Positions 15,947-23,716 of a stretch of DNA of 37,276 bases are shown in pieces; the stretch's first letter is position 1; every line of letters starts with the position of its first letter. Both the position numbers and the translations under genes were made by a program. The notes under the pieces are model-generated. The model made no database searches. It was not told where the DNA came from and saw only the letters and a program-made list of their open reading frames with translations. This stretch comes from JAVBWO01 sp036677375 (lineage in GTDB: Bacteria > Bacillota > Dehalobacteriia > UBA4068 > UBA4997), in the NCBI GenBank assembly GCA_036677375.1, contig JAVBWO010000010.1, positions 1 through 37,276 of the forward strand. The letters are read 5' to 3'.

Positions 15947-17212
15947 TTATTTCTCCCATTCTTCCCGCCTTTTTAAACGGGTATTCTCGTGGGGTATCAG
16001 ACTCAGTTGCTTTTCTTGGAAAAGCTTTTCAATACCCGTAATGGGAAGATCGCGATATGCATTACAGATACCACAGTTTAAACAGGTGCTTGATTTATCT
16101 TCCGGTTCCGTATAGGAACAGATAATGCCTTCATAATTTCTTAGAATGACCTTGTCTGGGGACTGGGAAATAAGATATTGGGGAAATACGGGGATTTTCC
16201 CGCCGCCGCCGGGTGCGTCTATCACATAAGTTGGAACGGCAAATCCGGAAGTATGTCCTCGCAGTAGCTCAATAATTTCAATTCCTTTACTGACGGTAGT
16301 CCTGAAATGCTCAATACCCGATGATAAATCGCATTGATACAGGTAGTATGGACGGACTCTCATTTTTACCAACTCTTGTACCAGTTTCCTGATAATATAC
16401 GGACAGTCATTCACTCCCTTTAAGAGAACCGTCTGGTTTCCTAAGGGTACGCCGGCATCCACCAGCTTTTCACAGGCTTCCCTTGCTTCGGGAGTGATTT
16501 CATTGGGATGGTTGAAATGTGTGTTCAGCCATATGGGATGATATGCTTTGATGATATGACATAAGTCGTCGTTAATACGTTGCGGTAATACCACAGGTGC
16601 TCTGGACCCGAACCGGATCACCTCCACATGGTTGATTGCTCTAAGGCTGCCAAGAATGAACTCAATGGTTTCATCGGAAACCAGCAAACTGTCTCCGCCG
16701 GATATCAAAACGTCCCTGATATTTGGCGTCTTTTTGATATAATCGATTGCTTTTTGCAGATCCGCCCGTGGCAGTGTTTTATCGGTATTACCGGATATCC
16801 TGCGGCGGGTGCAATGGCGGCAGTACATTGCGCACTGGTCGGTAATCAAAAAAAGAACTCTGTCGGGATAACGATGCGTGATCCCTTTCACAGGAGAGTC
16901 CATTTCTTCATGCAGCGGGTCTTCCATTTCGCATTTTGATTTTATAATCTCAAATGGCAAAGGGATTGCCTGTTTGCGAATGGGATCACCAGGGTCTTTC
17001 GGATCAATGAGGGTGGCATAGTATGGAGTAATTGCCATCCTGAGCGCGCCGAGACATTCTTTAATGCCTTCTTTTTCATCCGCGGTAATTTCGATGATCT
17101 GTTCTAATTCCTCAAGCGTAGTTACTCTATTGGCAACCTGCCATTGCCAGTCATTCCATTGTTCTTTCAATACATGCTTCCATAATTGAATATCCGTGTA
17201 AATTCTTTGCAT
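15947..17212 (-). CDS. kamA: Lysine 2,3-aminomutase
   Basis: A 421-residue radical SAM/PLP enzyme that converts L-lysine to L-beta-lysine. The iron-sulfur motif CAMYCRHC has Cys at 127, 131 and 134, and the PLP lysine is Lys339 in APGGGGK. The two aspartates that hold the substrate's distal amino group in characterised lysine aminomutases are present (Asp295 in YLYQCDLS, Asp332 in VIDAPG). This argues against glutamate 2,3-aminomutase, in which they are replaced. A C-terminal Cys cluster (STCLNCGIC) parallels the zinc-binding tail. The start is set at 17212 because GAGGT is properly spaced from that ATG; the ATG at 17218 is too close. No beta-lysine acetyltransferase or full lysine-fermentation operon is adjacent, so either osmolyte synthesis or catabolism is possible. 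Confidence 0.9.
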   Translation of the reverse strand: MQRIYTDIQLWKHVLKEQWNDWQWQVANRVTTLEELEQIIEITADEKEGIKECLGALRMAITPYYATLIDPKDPGDPIRKQAIPLPFEIIKSKCEMEDPLHEEMDSPVKGITHRYPDRVLFLITDQCAMYCRHCTRRRISGNTDKTLPRADLQKAIDYIKKTPNIRDVLISGGDSLLVSDETIEFILGSLRAINHVEVIRFGSRAPVVLPQRINDDLCHIIKAYHPIWLNTHFNHPNEITPEAREACEKLVDAGVPLGNQTVLLKGVNDCPYIIRKLVQELVKMRVRPYYLYQCDLSSGIEHFRTTVSKGIEIIELLRGHTSGFAVPTYVIDAPGGGGKIPVFPQYLISQSPDKVILRNYEGIICSYTEPEDKSSTCLNCGICNAYRDLPITGIEKLFQEKQLSLIPHENTRLKRREEWEK

Positions 17213-17218
17213 TTTCAT

Positions 17219-17409
17219 ACCTCGTTTTATATCTGTCGGATGAATGTTTGATTATAATGAAGAAACCATTTATAGTCTGTCGCCGCAAATTGTAAATATG
17301 AGTAAAAGGTTATGGCAAATAGTGGTGTTTTGACAGCATAAAGAGCAGTTCTTTAGGTAGAATTATTCTGAAACCTTTGTCTGAATGGAATGCAGATGAT
17401 AAGCTTTTC
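17219..17409. other. Divergent intergenic region kamA/spl
   Basis: Regulatory interval between divergent genes. A TTGACA (17330-17335) and a TAGAAT (17358-17363) occur but are 22 bases apart, too far for a normal sigma-A promoter. No open frame with a ribosome binding site. Confidence 0.4.
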
Positions 17410-17438
17410 GCATTGTTTTGTGCATTTCAGTTATACTA
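17410..17438 (+). promoter_or_regulatory. Possible forespore-type (sigma-F/G) promoter for the spl homologue
   Basis: GCATT (17410-17414), a 17-base spacer and TATACTA (17432-17438) resemble the GHATR/CATWHTA consensus used by sigma-G with two mismatches, while the sigma-A -35 at the matching position is poor. The spl gene of Bacillus is known to be forespore expressed, which makes this plausible but unproven. Confidence 0.35.
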
Positions 17439-17471
17439 TTTGAATGAATGCATCAAAAAGGAGGTGGAAGT

Positions 17472-18467
17472 TTGTATCCGGATAAGGTTTTCTATGAGCC
17501 AGCAGTGCTGGATTATGAACTCGGCAAACAATTAAAAAATAAACTGGATCAAGTTCCGTGGCTTCCCATTGAAAGCCATAATAATATCGAACAGCTGCGC
17601 AAAAACCAAAATCAAGAATTTGCCAACATGAAGCGTCATCTGATTATTGGTGTCAGGAAGTCTTTAAAATATACGCCAAACCATAAAGTTTCCGATTTTT
17701 TGGTTCCATATACCTCGTCCGGCTGCAGCGCCATGTGCCTTTACTGCTATCTGGTGTGCAATTACAACAAGTGTTCCTATCTAAGGCTTTTTGTCAACCG
17801 GGAACAAATGATGGATAAATTGATCAAAACCGCAAAGCAATCGGACAAAGACCTTGTTTTTGAAATTGGCAGCAATAGCGATTTGGTGTTGGAGAATACG
17901 TTGACTGAAAATCTGGTATGGACAATTGAGCATTTCAGCAAATGCGAAAGGGGCTACCTTACTTTTCCCACAAAATTTGATATGGTGGAACCTTTGCTGC
18001 CGCTGAATCATCGAGGCCGAATCATCATGCGTATGAGTGTGAACCCTCAGGAAATTATTAGAAAAATTGAATTTGGCACATCCTCTTTAAGATCCAGGAT
18101 TCAAGCGCTGAATCAAATGTGTGATGCGGGATACAGCGTGGGGATATTGATCGCCCCCGTTATTTTGGTGGATAACTGGAGGGAGCTTTATGCGGGGCTG
18201 ATTGAACAATTGTCCGACGAACTGTCTGAGAAAGTCAAAAGCCGGCTTTTTATTGAAATCATCTTTATGACCTATAGTTATGTCCATCGCGCCATCAACC
18301 GGGAGGCCTTTCCCAATGCCGTGGAATTATTTGATAAATCCCTGATGACTGGACGGGGCCGGGGAAAATATTGTTACCGTGAAGAAGTGCGCTCTGTAGG
18401 AGAACAATTTTTAAGAGAACAGCTTTCGCAAAAGCTTAGCAATATCCCAATCATATATATTGTTTAG
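17472..18467 (+). CDS. splB: Spore photoproduct lyase homologue, H-donor Cys replaced by Ser
   Basis: A 331-residue radical SAM protein collinear with spore photoproduct lyase, which reverses the UV lesion 5-thyminyl-5,6-dihydrothymine during germination. The cluster motif SGCSAMCLYCYL gives Cys85, Cys89 and Cys92 and keeps the two tyrosines flanking the last Cys. N-terminal (VFYEPAVLDYELG) and later (SVNPQEIIRKIEFGTS, IAPVILVDNWRELY) segments align with the Bacillus enzyme. Where Bacillus has FEASCTSD, with the catalytic H-donor Cys141, this protein has FEIGSNSD: that Cys is Ser134. Two extra Cys follow the cluster (VCNYNKC). The TTG at 17472 is chosen as start because AAGGAGGTGG ends at the right distance; the ATG at 17448 has none and lies upstream of it. 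The protein may be a diverged repair enzyme or have a changed activity. Confidence 0.85.
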   Translation: MYPDKVFYEPAVLDYELGKQLKNKLDQVPWLPIESHNNIEQLRKNQNQEFANMKRHLIIGVRKSLKYTPNHKVSDFLVPYTSSGCSAMCLYCYLVCNYNKCSYLRLFVNREQMMDKLIKTAKQSDKDLVFEIGSNSDLVLENTLTENLVWTIEHFSKCERGYLTFPTKFDMVEPLLPLNHRGRIIMRMSVNPQEIIRKIEFGTSSLRSRIQALNQMCDAGYSVGILIAPVILVDNWRELYAGLIEQLSDELSEKVKSRLFIEIIFMTYSYVHRAINREAFPNAVELFDKSLMTGRGRGKYCYREEVRSVGEQFLREQLSQKLSNIPIIYIV

Positions 18468-18553
18468 AAAGTTGAATAAGTGAGTGATTTCTCATTTTAT
18501 GAACAGAAATTTCACCTGTGTTCAGACGAAAGATAAAGGACGTTTTACTTGGC

Positions 18554-18583
18554 TTGACAGAGATAAAATCAATGTGATATACT
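18554..18583 (+). promoter_or_regulatory. Sigma-A promoter for the MATE gene
   Basis: TTGACA (18554-18559), an 18-base spacer and TATACT (18578-18583). It leaves a leader of about 95 bases before the start at 18685. Confidence 0.75.
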
Positions 18584-18605
18584 CTAAAATGTTCATCGGA
18601 GGGCT

Positions 18606-18669
18606 TGTAATCGCAATTACAATGCTGGATAAGATGTCGGGTGTGCCCGGTATTTTATCCGGCTTTTTT
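18606..18669 (+). promoter_or_regulatory. Attenuator-like leader of the MATE gene
   Basis: Three small hairpins are visible: TGTAATcgcaATTACA (18606-18621), CGGGtgtgCCCG (18638-18649), and GCCCGG...CCGGC (18645-18663) followed by six T (18664-18669). The last two share the CCCG segment and cannot form together, which is the layout of an antiterminator/terminator switch. The stems are short, and no known riboswitch class was recognised. Confidence 0.4.
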
Positions 18670-18684
18670 GTTATAGGAGGATGT

Positions 18685-20049
18685 ATGAATCAAACATATC
18701 ATTTTACCGAAGGGAAAATTCTTTCTCCTTTGATCAAATTTACCATTCCCATTTTATTAGCGGTTTTTTTGCAGGCAATGTATGGTGCTGTTGATTTGCT
18801 GATTGTCGGCCGGTTCGGTAACACAGCCAGTGTATCGGCTGTGGCGACAGGTAGCCAGATGATACAGACGATTACAGGAATTATTACAGGGCTTACCATG
18901 GGTATTACGGTCCTGCTTGGGCAAAAAATCGGTGAAAATCGCATGGATGAGGCATCGAGGATCGTGGGTGCATCCATTGGTTTATTTGCGGTGATCTCGA
19001 TTATCGTAACCGCTATGATGATGCTTACCGTCAGACCTTTTGCTGAATTGATGAATGCTCCCGCGGCGGCTTTTGAAAAAACCGTACATTATGTTCTTAT
19101 CTGCTCGGCCGGTATTGTATTTATTGTCACATACAATGTCATAAGCGGTATTTTCAGAGGGATGGGCAATTCAAAGCTGCCGCTGGCTTTTGTTGGGATT
19201 GCCTGTGTCACAAATATTGTGGGGGATTTCGTGCTGGTCGGTATTTTCCAGCTGGATGCGGCAGGCGCCGCCATCGCAACCGTTACGGCGCAGGCGGTCA
19301 GTATTGTATTATCGCTTGTTATTATCAAAAAGCAAGGTTTCCCTTTTGTTTTTACAAAGAAAAGCATTCATTTCCATAAAGCCGAAATCAAAAGAATATT
19401 AAAGCTTGGCGCGCCCATTGCTTTGCAGGATGCCTTAACCAATGTTTCATTTTTAATTATTACTTCCATTATCAATTCGTTAGGCCTGATAGCATCTGCG
19501 GCAATCGGTGTCAGTGAGAAAATCGTGATTTTTATCATGCTGATCCCCATCGCCTATATGTCCTCGGTTTCAGCATTTGTAGCTCAGAATATTGGGGCAG
19601 GTAGATGCGATCGTGCCAAAAAATCGATGCTTTACGCTATGAGTACCGCCCTTGTTTTTGGTGTTATGATGTTTTGTATTACATTCTGGCACGGCCATAT
19701 TCTTGCGGGCATTTTCTCGAATGATGCACAGGTTATTGCAGCTTGCGCCGAATATATGAAAGCATATGCGGTTGACTGTGTGCTCGTTTGCGTGTTGTTT
19801 TGTTTTATGGGTTATTTTAACGGACTTGGGAAAACCATGTTTGTCATGATTCAGGGGTTTCTCGCCGCATTTCTCGTCCGTATTCCCTTCTCCTATTTTA
19901 TGAGTCAAAAGCCTGGGGTAACAATGTTGCAAATTGGGTTTGCCTCACCGGTTGCCACGATTCTTTCCATCTTTCTTTGTGTCATTTATTTTAGATATGT
20001 GACTGCCAGAGAAACGACATCGGAAGCGCAATTTATGATCCATGATTAA
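18685..20049 (+). CDS. MATE family efflux transporter
   Basis: A 454-residue inner-membrane exporter of the MATE family with about twelve membrane segments in two homologous halves. Typical features are the N-terminal LIKFTIPILLAVFLQAMYGA, VDLLIVGRFGNTASVSAVAT and, in the second half, LKLGAPIALQDALTNVSFL. MATE proteins expel cationic drugs and metabolites using Na+ or H+ gradients. The start at 18685 follows AGGAGG; the 67-codon in-frame extension upstream crosses the promoter and was rejected. The leader suggests ligand- or stress-dependent expression. Substrate unknown. Confidence 0.92.
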   Translation: MNQTYHFTEGKILSPLIKFTIPILLAVFLQAMYGAVDLLIVGRFGNTASVSAVATGSQMIQTITGIITGLTMGITVLLGQKIGENRMDEASRIVGASIGLFAVISIIVTAMMMLTVRPFAELMNAPAAAFEKTVHYVLICSAGIVFIVTYNVISGIFRGMGNSKLPLAFVGIACVTNIVGDFVLVGIFQLDAAGAAIATVTAQAVSIVLSLVIIKKQGFPFVFTKKSIHFHKAEIKRILKLGAPIALQDALTNVSFLIITSIINSLGLIASAAIGVSEKIVIFIMLIPIAYMSSVSAFVAQNIGAGRCDRAKKSMLYAMSTALVFGVMMFCITFWHGHILAGIFSNDAQVIAACAEYMKAYAVDCVLVCVLFCFMGYFNGLGKTMFVMIQGFLAAFLVRIPFSYFMSQKPGVTMLQIGFASPVATILSIFLCVIYFRYVTARETTSEAQFMIHD

Positions 20050-20355
20050 CGACATAGTTATATTTTATAAAACAACTGGATAAAAAAATGGTGAACAAAA
20101 TGACAAAATGTAACATTTTTCGTATCGTTTCCGGCCTGTATATGATATAGTAAGAGATGGTAAAAGTGGAAAATGCTATACGAAAAGCGAAACCTTTTGG
20201 GGTATCACCTATCGCCCTGTTTTTTGATTGTTGCAGCATCTGGACTTGCCTCTCTCCTGACAGTGAAAGCCTTACTAGCGCATATTTTTACATGTTCCCA
20301 TTTGGATATGACATACGGGTAAAAACGGAAACGAAATATAAGGATGCGTGATTTT
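20050..20355. other. Intergenic/leader region before the transporter-signalling cluster
   Basis: About 300 bases. Possible -10 boxes (TATGAT at 20141-20146) occur without a good -35. A 64-codon plus-strand frame at 20157 lacks a ribosome binding site and was not called. No riboswitch class recognised. The upstream limit of the next operon's transcript probably lies here. Confidence 0.4.
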
Positions 20356-21168
20356 ATGAACGGTTATAACGGCTTTTGGAAGAAAAAAGTTCTCAGCCTG
20401 CCGGCGGCAATCATCCTGTCGTTGGTGATTGCGGTTTTTGCCAGCGGCATCACCTATTACGCCAACAAACCGGCCGGGGTTCCAAACGGACAATCAGCAG
20501 CCGAAGTGCAAAGCGGCCAACCGGCCAAGGAATCCATAGAGGATTTATACAGCGATGCTATAGCCGACGCGATGGTTGCGGAGGCAGATGAGTTGATGCC
20601 CCTGGTCGCCGTCACAAAAGACAGCAATTTGATTCAATGGAATGAAAACAAGGACAAGGTATTAGTGGCAACCTGGCATAAATATCCCGACAGTTATGTG
20701 CCAGGTATGGAAGTTTCCCTGGATTGGGGAGATGTCTGGGTATTTTCAGATAAAGAATTGCACAGTTGGTGTGAAAAGGGCAATCTTGATTGTCAGGATA
20801 AGATTCTTCGTTTGGAACAGCTAATCGGGCTGCCGCCGGAGAAAGGTTATACCCATTTTACAGCTATGTGGGTTGCGCCTGCCGACTTGTTCCGGCCAGG
20901 TTATGATAATGAAATTGATGATACCGTAGCCGGACTTGCTTTTCCGGAGGATGCCGATGCCGGTTATGTGCAATGGTTTCATAACAATATCATTGATTCT
21001 TATTTCCCCGAGAGTTATCCGTGGACGCGGCTGGGGTATACCTATGACTGGTCAGGTAGGGGAACGGAATACGGGTTGAGCGAATTTGTTGTCAAGACCG
21101 GCTCCAAGGTAATCGTCGAAAACACTTACACCAATGAGGCATTTTTGGCATATTTAGAAGCAGAGTAA
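20356..21168 (+). CDS. Membrane-anchored extracytoplasmic protein of unknown function
   Basis: A 270-residue protein with an N-terminal hydrophobic segment (LPAAIILSLVIAVFASGITY) acting as signal anchor, a low-complexity linker rich in Gln, Ala and Pro, then a soluble domain of about 200 residues. The domain is rich in Trp and Tyr, with motifs such as TWHKYPDSYVPGMEVSLDWG, THFTAMWVAPADLFRPGYD and LGYTYDWSGRGTEYGLSEF. I do not recognise the family and assign no activity. The ATG at 20356 has AAGGA about 11 bases upstream; the one at 20344 is too close to it. It is the first gene of the co-directional cluster ending at 30062. A role as sensor or accessory protein for the phosphatase or transporter is inference from position only. 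Confidence 0.7.
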   Translation: MNGYNGFWKKKVLSLPAAIILSLVIAVFASGITYYANKPAGVPNGQSAAEVQSGQPAKESIEDLYSDAIADAMVAEADELMPLVAVTKDSNLIQWNENKDKVLVATWHKYPDSYVPGMEVSLDWGDVWVFSDKELHSWCEKGNLDCQDKILRLEQLIGLPPEKGYTHFTAMWVAPADLFRPGYDNEIDDTVAGLAFPEDADAGYVQWFHNNIIDSYFPESYPWTRLGYTYDWSGRGTEYGLSEFVVKTGSKVIVENTYTNEAFLAYLEAE

Positions 21169-21360
21169 AACATGCATCCCATAATTGATGATGATTTACA
21201 TATCAATTATCGGCAAAATTGCCCGATATATTGAATGGGTAAGTAGGCGTAAGAGACTTTGTAAAGGTCAATCTTATCTGAAACGCCCGTTACCGTTTGT
21301 TCGAGAGTGAAAGGGCATGGACGGAAAACATAGTCATTGGCAAAAATCCGGTGAAGGGAG

Positions 21361-23139
21361 ATGATACAGATCGGCAATTTAGTGGACTTATTGATAGAGT
21401 TGGCCAAAAATATGTCGGTCGTGATTGTGCTTGCTTATATTGTGACCAGAACCAAAGCTTATGCCACCATCATGACGACCCAAAAAACCACGCTCAAACA
21501 AAAATTGGGCCTGATATTGGTTTTTGGCATTTTTTCCATTTATGGTACCCTGAGCGGAATTGAGATTATGGGCGCCATTGCCAATATCCGGGATCTGGGT
21601 CCGGCGATTGCGGGTTTGATTGGCGGACCATGGGTTGGTATCGGCGCCGGGCTCATCGGCGGTATGCACCGGTTAACCGTAGGGGGGGGTACTTATATCC
21701 CATGCTCTATTTCCACTGTCGTGGCGGGACTCTTGGGCGGTTTTATCTATCAGTACAGAAAAGGCAAATTTATCAGCATTACCGGAGCGGTACTGGTTAT
21801 GGCACTATTGGAAGCCTTTCACATGGGGCTGGCTCTCGTGATTGTGAAACCCTTCAGCCTGATCCTGCCCATTATTCAAAGTGTCAGCCTGCCTATGATT
21901 TTCACCAATGCATTAGGGATGGGCATATTCGCTTTTATGATTCACAACCTCATGCGGGAACAGGAAACGCAGCATACCAAGGAATTAATTGAGGGAGAAC
22001 TAAGTGTCGCCCGTAAAATACAAATGAGTATTGTCCCCAAAATTTTCCCGGCCTTTCCGGAACATTCGGAATTTGATGTTTTTGCCGTTCTGGAGCCGGC
22101 CAAGGAAGTAGGAGGGGATCTTTATGATTTTTTCTTGCTGGACGACGATCATCTTTGTTTCACAGTGGGGGACGTTTCAGGGAAAGGGGTTCCGGCTTCC
22201 TTATTCATGGCCGTTACCAAAACGCTGATCAAGGCCAAAGCCGATATCAATCTGGGGCCTGATGAAATACTATGTCAGGTCAATAATGAACTTTGCAAGG
22301 ACAACGATTCCGGGATGTTTGTAACAGAGTTCCTTGGGATTTTGACGATTTCCAGCGGAGAGTTGGTCTTTAGCAATGGTGGCCATAACATTCCCTATCT
22401 GCTCAGGAAAAACGGCACAGTGGAGGTTTTACCGAAAATACCTGGCATGGCCTTGGGGGTCATGGAAGATATGGACTATGTCTGCGCCGGCATCAAGATG
22501 TCGGCGGGAGACAGCCTTGTGGTTTATACGGACGGAGTCACAGAGGCCATGAATCAGGCCGGGGAGCTCTTGAGTGAAAAACGGCTGGTTAAGATGATTG
22601 GTGAATTTGGCGGTACAACGGCCCAGGAAGCGGTTCACCATATCCTGTGCGGCACGCGGCAGTTTGTCAGCGGCGCCAGCCAATCCGACGATATCACTAT
22701 CTTGGTTTTAAAATATCTTGATCAAAAGCAGATGGAATACCGTATCAAAAACAAACTGGAAGAAATCCAAGGCCTGGCGCAGGCCATCGAAAAATTTGGG
22801 AATTTCCATCATCTGTCGCAGGAAATGATTTTTCAGGTCAATCTATCCTTGGACGAGCTGTTGACTAATACCATCAGTTATGGTTTTGCGGCGGGCGGAG
22901 AACATGAAATCAGCATCAGGCTGGCTCTCACGGAGGAATCCCTGTTGATTGAAATTCGGGACGACGCCATGCCCTTTGATCCTCTCCAAAATGCGGAACC
23001 CGATTTGAATCAGGATGTGGAAGAACGGCCCATCGGCGGCCTTGGCATTCATTTGGTACGCAAAATGATGGATGAAATCGCCTATCGGCGCGAAGGAAAT
23101 GAAAATATTTTAGTATTGAAGAAGGCTAAGCGCCAATAG
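21361..23139 (+). CDS. 5TM-LytS receptor / SpoIIE phosphatase / RsbW-like kinase fusion
   Basis: A 592-residue signalling protein. Residues 1 to about 205 form a 5TM receptor of LytS-YhcK type (LIGGPWVGIGAGLIGGMHRL, GGGTYIPCSISTVVAGLLGG). A coiled linker (GELSVARKIQMSIVP) leads to a SpoIIE-type PP2C phosphatase at about 235-455 with metal aspartates in EVGGDLYDFF, VGDVSGKGVPASL, VVYTDGVTEA and QSDDITILVL. The last 125 residues are a GHKL (RsbW/SpoIIAB-like) domain with an intact N box (SLDELLTNTISYGF) and GGLGIHLVRKM. In partner switching the phosphatase dephosphorylates and the kinase phosphorylates a STAS antagonist; the STAS gene lies 121 bases downstream. Having both activities in one membrane receptor suggests a self-contained switch. 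The start uses GGTGA six bases upstream. Confidence 0.9.
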   Translation: MIQIGNLVDLLIELAKNMSVVIVLAYIVTRTKAYATIMTTQKTTLKQKLGLILVFGIFSIYGTLSGIEIMGAIANIRDLGPAIAGLIGGPWVGIGAGLIGGMHRLTVGGGTYIPCSISTVVAGLLGGFIYQYRKGKFISITGAVLVMALLEAFHMGLALVIVKPFSLILPIIQSVSLPMIFTNALGMGIFAFMIHNLMREQETQHTKELIEGELSVARKIQMSIVPKIFPAFPEHSEFDVFAVLEPAKEVGGDLYDFFLLDDDHLCFTVGDVSGKGVPASLFMAVTKTLIKAKADINLGPDEILCQVNNELCKDNDSGMFVTEFLGILTISSGELVFSNGGHNIPYLLRKNGTVEVLPKIPGMALGVMEDMDYVCAGIKMSAGDSLVVYTDGVTEAMNQAGELLSEKRLVKMIGEFGGTTAQEAVHHILCGTRQFVSGASQSDDITILVLKYLDQKQMEYRIKNKLEEIQGLAQAIEKFGNFHHLSQEMIFQVNLSLDELLTNTISYGFAAGGEHEISIRLALTEESLLIEIRDDAMPFDPLQNAEPDLNQDVEERPIGGLGIHLVRKMMDEIAYRREGNENILVLKKAKRQ

Positions 23140-23260
23140 GCTTATGGCATGAAGCAGGGTGAGAACTTATTTAGGACGGTTTTTAGCGGAGCAAATAAAA
23201 TAATTACTATTTCAACGAAATGATCTCAATATCACTTAAATCATTAAAGGGGGATTTTAC

Positions 23261-23593
23261 ATGAATATCAAAGAGGATAAGCAAGGCAAAGCAATTATTT
23301 TAACAATCGAGGGACGACTTGATTCAAGCACTTCCAGTACGCTGGAGAAAAAGTTGATTTCCATGATAGAAGATGGCGGTAAGGATATCATATTGGATTT
23401 TACCGATATGGATTATATCAGCAGCGCCGGACTCAGGGTCTTGCTGATGGCCGCCAAAATGGTGGGCAAGGTGGGTGGCAGGGTAGTTTTAGCTGCCTTA
23501 AGCTCCAATGTGAAGGAAGTCTTTGACATAGCCGGATTTACCAATATTTTTACCATTTTCGCTTCACTGGAAGAAGCGATTAATGCCTTTTAG
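23261..23593 (+). CDS. STAS-domain anti-sigma factor antagonist (SpoIIAA/RsbV-like)
   Basis: A 110-residue single STAS domain. The segment DFTDMDYISSAGLRVLLMAA carries the phospho-acceptor serine position (Ser55, equivalent to SpoIIAA Ser58). Family members bind an RsbW-like kinase when unphosphorylated and are released when phosphorylated. AAGGGGG precedes the start. It is the natural substrate for the phosphatase/kinase fusion upstream and a possible partner for the RsbW-like tail of the ABC ATPase at 25974. No sigma factor gene is nearby, so its output may not be a sigma factor. Confidence 0.92.
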   Translation: MNIKEDKQGKAIILTIEGRLDSSTSSTLEKKLISMIEDGGKDIILDFTDMDYISSAGLRVLLMAAKMVGKVGGRVVLAALSSNVKEVFDIAGFTNIFTIFASLEEAINAF

Positions 23594-23716
23594 CATGATC
23601 ACACAGAAAAAGATCCGATAGAAACAGAAGCGCGGTTTCTAATAATGGGCAAATGCGGCTATTGTTTCATATTTCAATCATTTGAATCATTAAATTATTT
23701 AAGTGAAAGGAAAGCC

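Noticed and set aside
15947..17212. Glutamate 2,3-aminomutase as an alternative call
   Set aside because: The two aspartates that bind the distal amino group of lysine are present in the expected places.
17330..17363. TTGACA/TAGAAT as sigma-A promoter for spl
   Set aside because: The 22-base spacer is too long.
20157..20351. 64-codon plus frame in the leader before the signalling cluster
   Set aside because: No Shine-Dalgarno sequence and no family resemblance; more likely untranslated leader.
20050..20355. Riboswitch (c-di-GMP or similar) upstream of the cluster
   Set aside because: Looked for because a diguanylate cyclase is in the cluster, but the conserved GEMM core could not be found by eye.
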